This document shows positions 7,419-8,275 of a stretch of 8,275 nt of DNA, one piece after another (position 1 is the first letter of the stretch; each line of letters begins with the position of its first letter). A model generated the notes under the pieces. It had not been told where the DNA came from, ran no database searches, and worked only from the letters and a program-made list of their open reading frames with translations. Origin of the DNA: Pseudomonas sp. (lineage in GTDB: Bacteria; Pseudomonadota; Gammaproteobacteria; Pseudomonadales; Pseudomonadaceae); NCBI GenBank assembly GCA_003488145.1, contig DNMQ01000102.1, positions 1-8,275 on the forward strand, given 5' to 3'. A program made the position numbers and the translations under genes.

Positions 7419-8275
7419 ATGTGGCACACCGGTTTACTCGACCTGTCGGTCTGGCAACTCATCGCGACCACGCTGCTGCTGACTCACGTCACCATCGTCA
7501 GCGTCACGGTCTACCTGCACCGTTACTCGGCGCACCGCTCGCTGGAGCTGAATCCGGCGCTCAAGCATTTCTTCCGCTTCTGGCTGTGGCTGACCACGGC
7601 GATGAACACCCGCGAGTGGACTGCCATCCATCGCAAGCACCACGCCAAATGCGAGACCCCCGACGATCCGCACAGCCCGGTACACAAGGGGCTGACTACG
7701 GTCGTGCGCAAGGGCGCCGAGCTGTACATGGAGGAGGCGAAGAACGAGGAAACCCTGCGTATCTATGGCAAGAACTGCCCGGACGACTGGATCGAGCGCA
7801 ACCTCTATTCGCGTTTTCCCAATACCGGCATCGTGCTGATGCTGCTGATCGACCTGGCGCTGTTCGGCGCGCTCGGCCTCACTGTGTGGGCCGTGCAGAT
7901 GATCTGGATTCCGTTTTGGGCCGCCGGTGTGGTCAATGGTCTCGGTCACGCGGTCGGCTATCGCAACTTCGAATGCCGTGATGCGGCGACCAACCTCGTG
8001 CCCTGGGGCATCCTCATCGGCGGCGAAGAGCTGCACAACAACCACCACACCTATCCGAACTCGGCCAAGCTGTCGGTGCGCAAATGGGAGTTCGACATGG
8101 GCTGGGCCTGGATTCGCCTGTTCAGCCTGCTGCGGCTGGCCAAGGTCAACCGTACCGCGCCGATCGCCCACCGCATCGAGGGCAAGCAGCAGCTGGACAT
8201 GGACAGCGCCATGGCGATCCTCAACAACCGTTTCCAGATCATGGCGCAGTACCGAAAGCTGGTCATCGTGCCGCT
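7419..8275 (+). CDS. desA: Membrane fatty-acid desaturase, DesA-like, 3' end beyond window
   Basis: 285 codons are open from ATG 7419 to the edge. The protein belongs to the membrane-bound di-iron acyl desaturases, which introduce a (usually delta-9) double bond into acyl chains and so adjust membrane fluidity. The three histidine boxes are present: HRYSAH (34-39), HRKHH (71-75) and HNNHH (216-220), with a further metal-ligand-type His177 in GLGH. Hydrophobic stretches lie at about 10-33, 48-63 and 135-176, fitting an inner-membrane enzyme with its active site on the cytoplasmic side. Overall it resembles Pseudomonas DesA, the phospholipid desaturase, as I remember it; DesB-type acyl-CoA desaturase is the alternative, so the symbol is tentative. 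AAGAGG lies 12 bases before the ATG, a rather long spacing. It is divergent from the kinase operon. Little is probably missing, since the third histidine box is already 65 codons inside. Confidence 0.9.
   Translation, partial: MWHTGLLDLSVWQLIATTLLLTHVTIVSVTVYLHRYSAHRSLELNPALKHFFRFWLWLTTAMNTREWTAIHRKHHAKCETPDDPHSPVHKGLTTVVRKGAELYMEEAKNEETLRIYGKNCPDDWIERNLYSRFPNTGIVLMLLIDLALFGALGLTVWAVQMIWIPFWAAGVVNGLGHAVGYRNFECRDAATNLVPWGILIGGEELHNNHHTYPNSAKLSVRKWEFDMGWAWIRLFSLLRLAKVNRTAPIAHRIEGKQQLDMDSAMAILNNRFQIMAQYRKLVIVP

Noticed and set aside
7364..7981. A 205-aa plus-strand frame beginning before the desaturase
   Set aside because: It is another frame over the leader hairpin and the desaturase; the desaturase frame carries the histidine boxes and this one has no family signature.
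7434..8171. A 245-aa minus-strand frame opposite the desaturase
   Set aside because: Antisense shadow of a clear desaturase gene, with no recognisable domain.

Overview
The window reads as chromosomal DNA from a gamma-proteobacterium, most likely Pseudomonas or a close relative. The evidence is the high GC content, codons ending mostly in G or C, Pseudomonas-style multi-PAS kinases, and a membrane fatty-acid desaturase very like those I recall from that genus. No phage, transposon, CRISPR, tRNA or rRNA feature is visible. Genus-level assignment is inference, since no search could be run.

Positions 1-7102 hold one leftward (minus-strand) run of five tightly packed signalling genes. In transcription order they are: a membrane histidine kinase with a periplasmic dCache-type sensor and three PAS domains (HK1, 7102-4139); a receiver-only response regulator (RR-A, 4092-3706); a soluble GAF plus triple-PAS histidine kinase (HK2, 3629-1218); a second receiver-only regulator (RR-B, 1218-832); and an HPt-REC-REC protein (839 to beyond position 1) whose C-terminal output lies outside the window. 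Gaps are 46 and 76 bases, followed by two overlaps, so an operon is likely. The two kinase-receiver pairs are paralogous. The kinase cores align without gaps at 144 of 230 identical residues and the receivers at 72 of 128 (hand counts). The operon therefore looks like a duplicated kinase-receiver cassette feeding a shared HPt-containing protein, with one copy sensing outside the cell and the other inside.

Positions 7103-7418 form a divergent intergenic region. It holds a candidate promoter for the kinase operon with a 10-bp palindrome overlapping its -10, an 18-codon upstream ORF whose stop overlaps the HK1 start, a 9-base repeat in two copies exactly 100 bp apart, and a strong hairpin in the probable 5' leader of the rightward gene.

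Positions 7419-8275 hold most of a rightward acyl desaturase (DesA-like) with all three histidine boxes; its 3' end is cut by the window edge.

The clearest candidate for something under-described is the double kinase, double stand-alone receiver and HPt/pseudo-receiver architecture. Every individual family is known. What may be new is the wiring, together with the leader elements.
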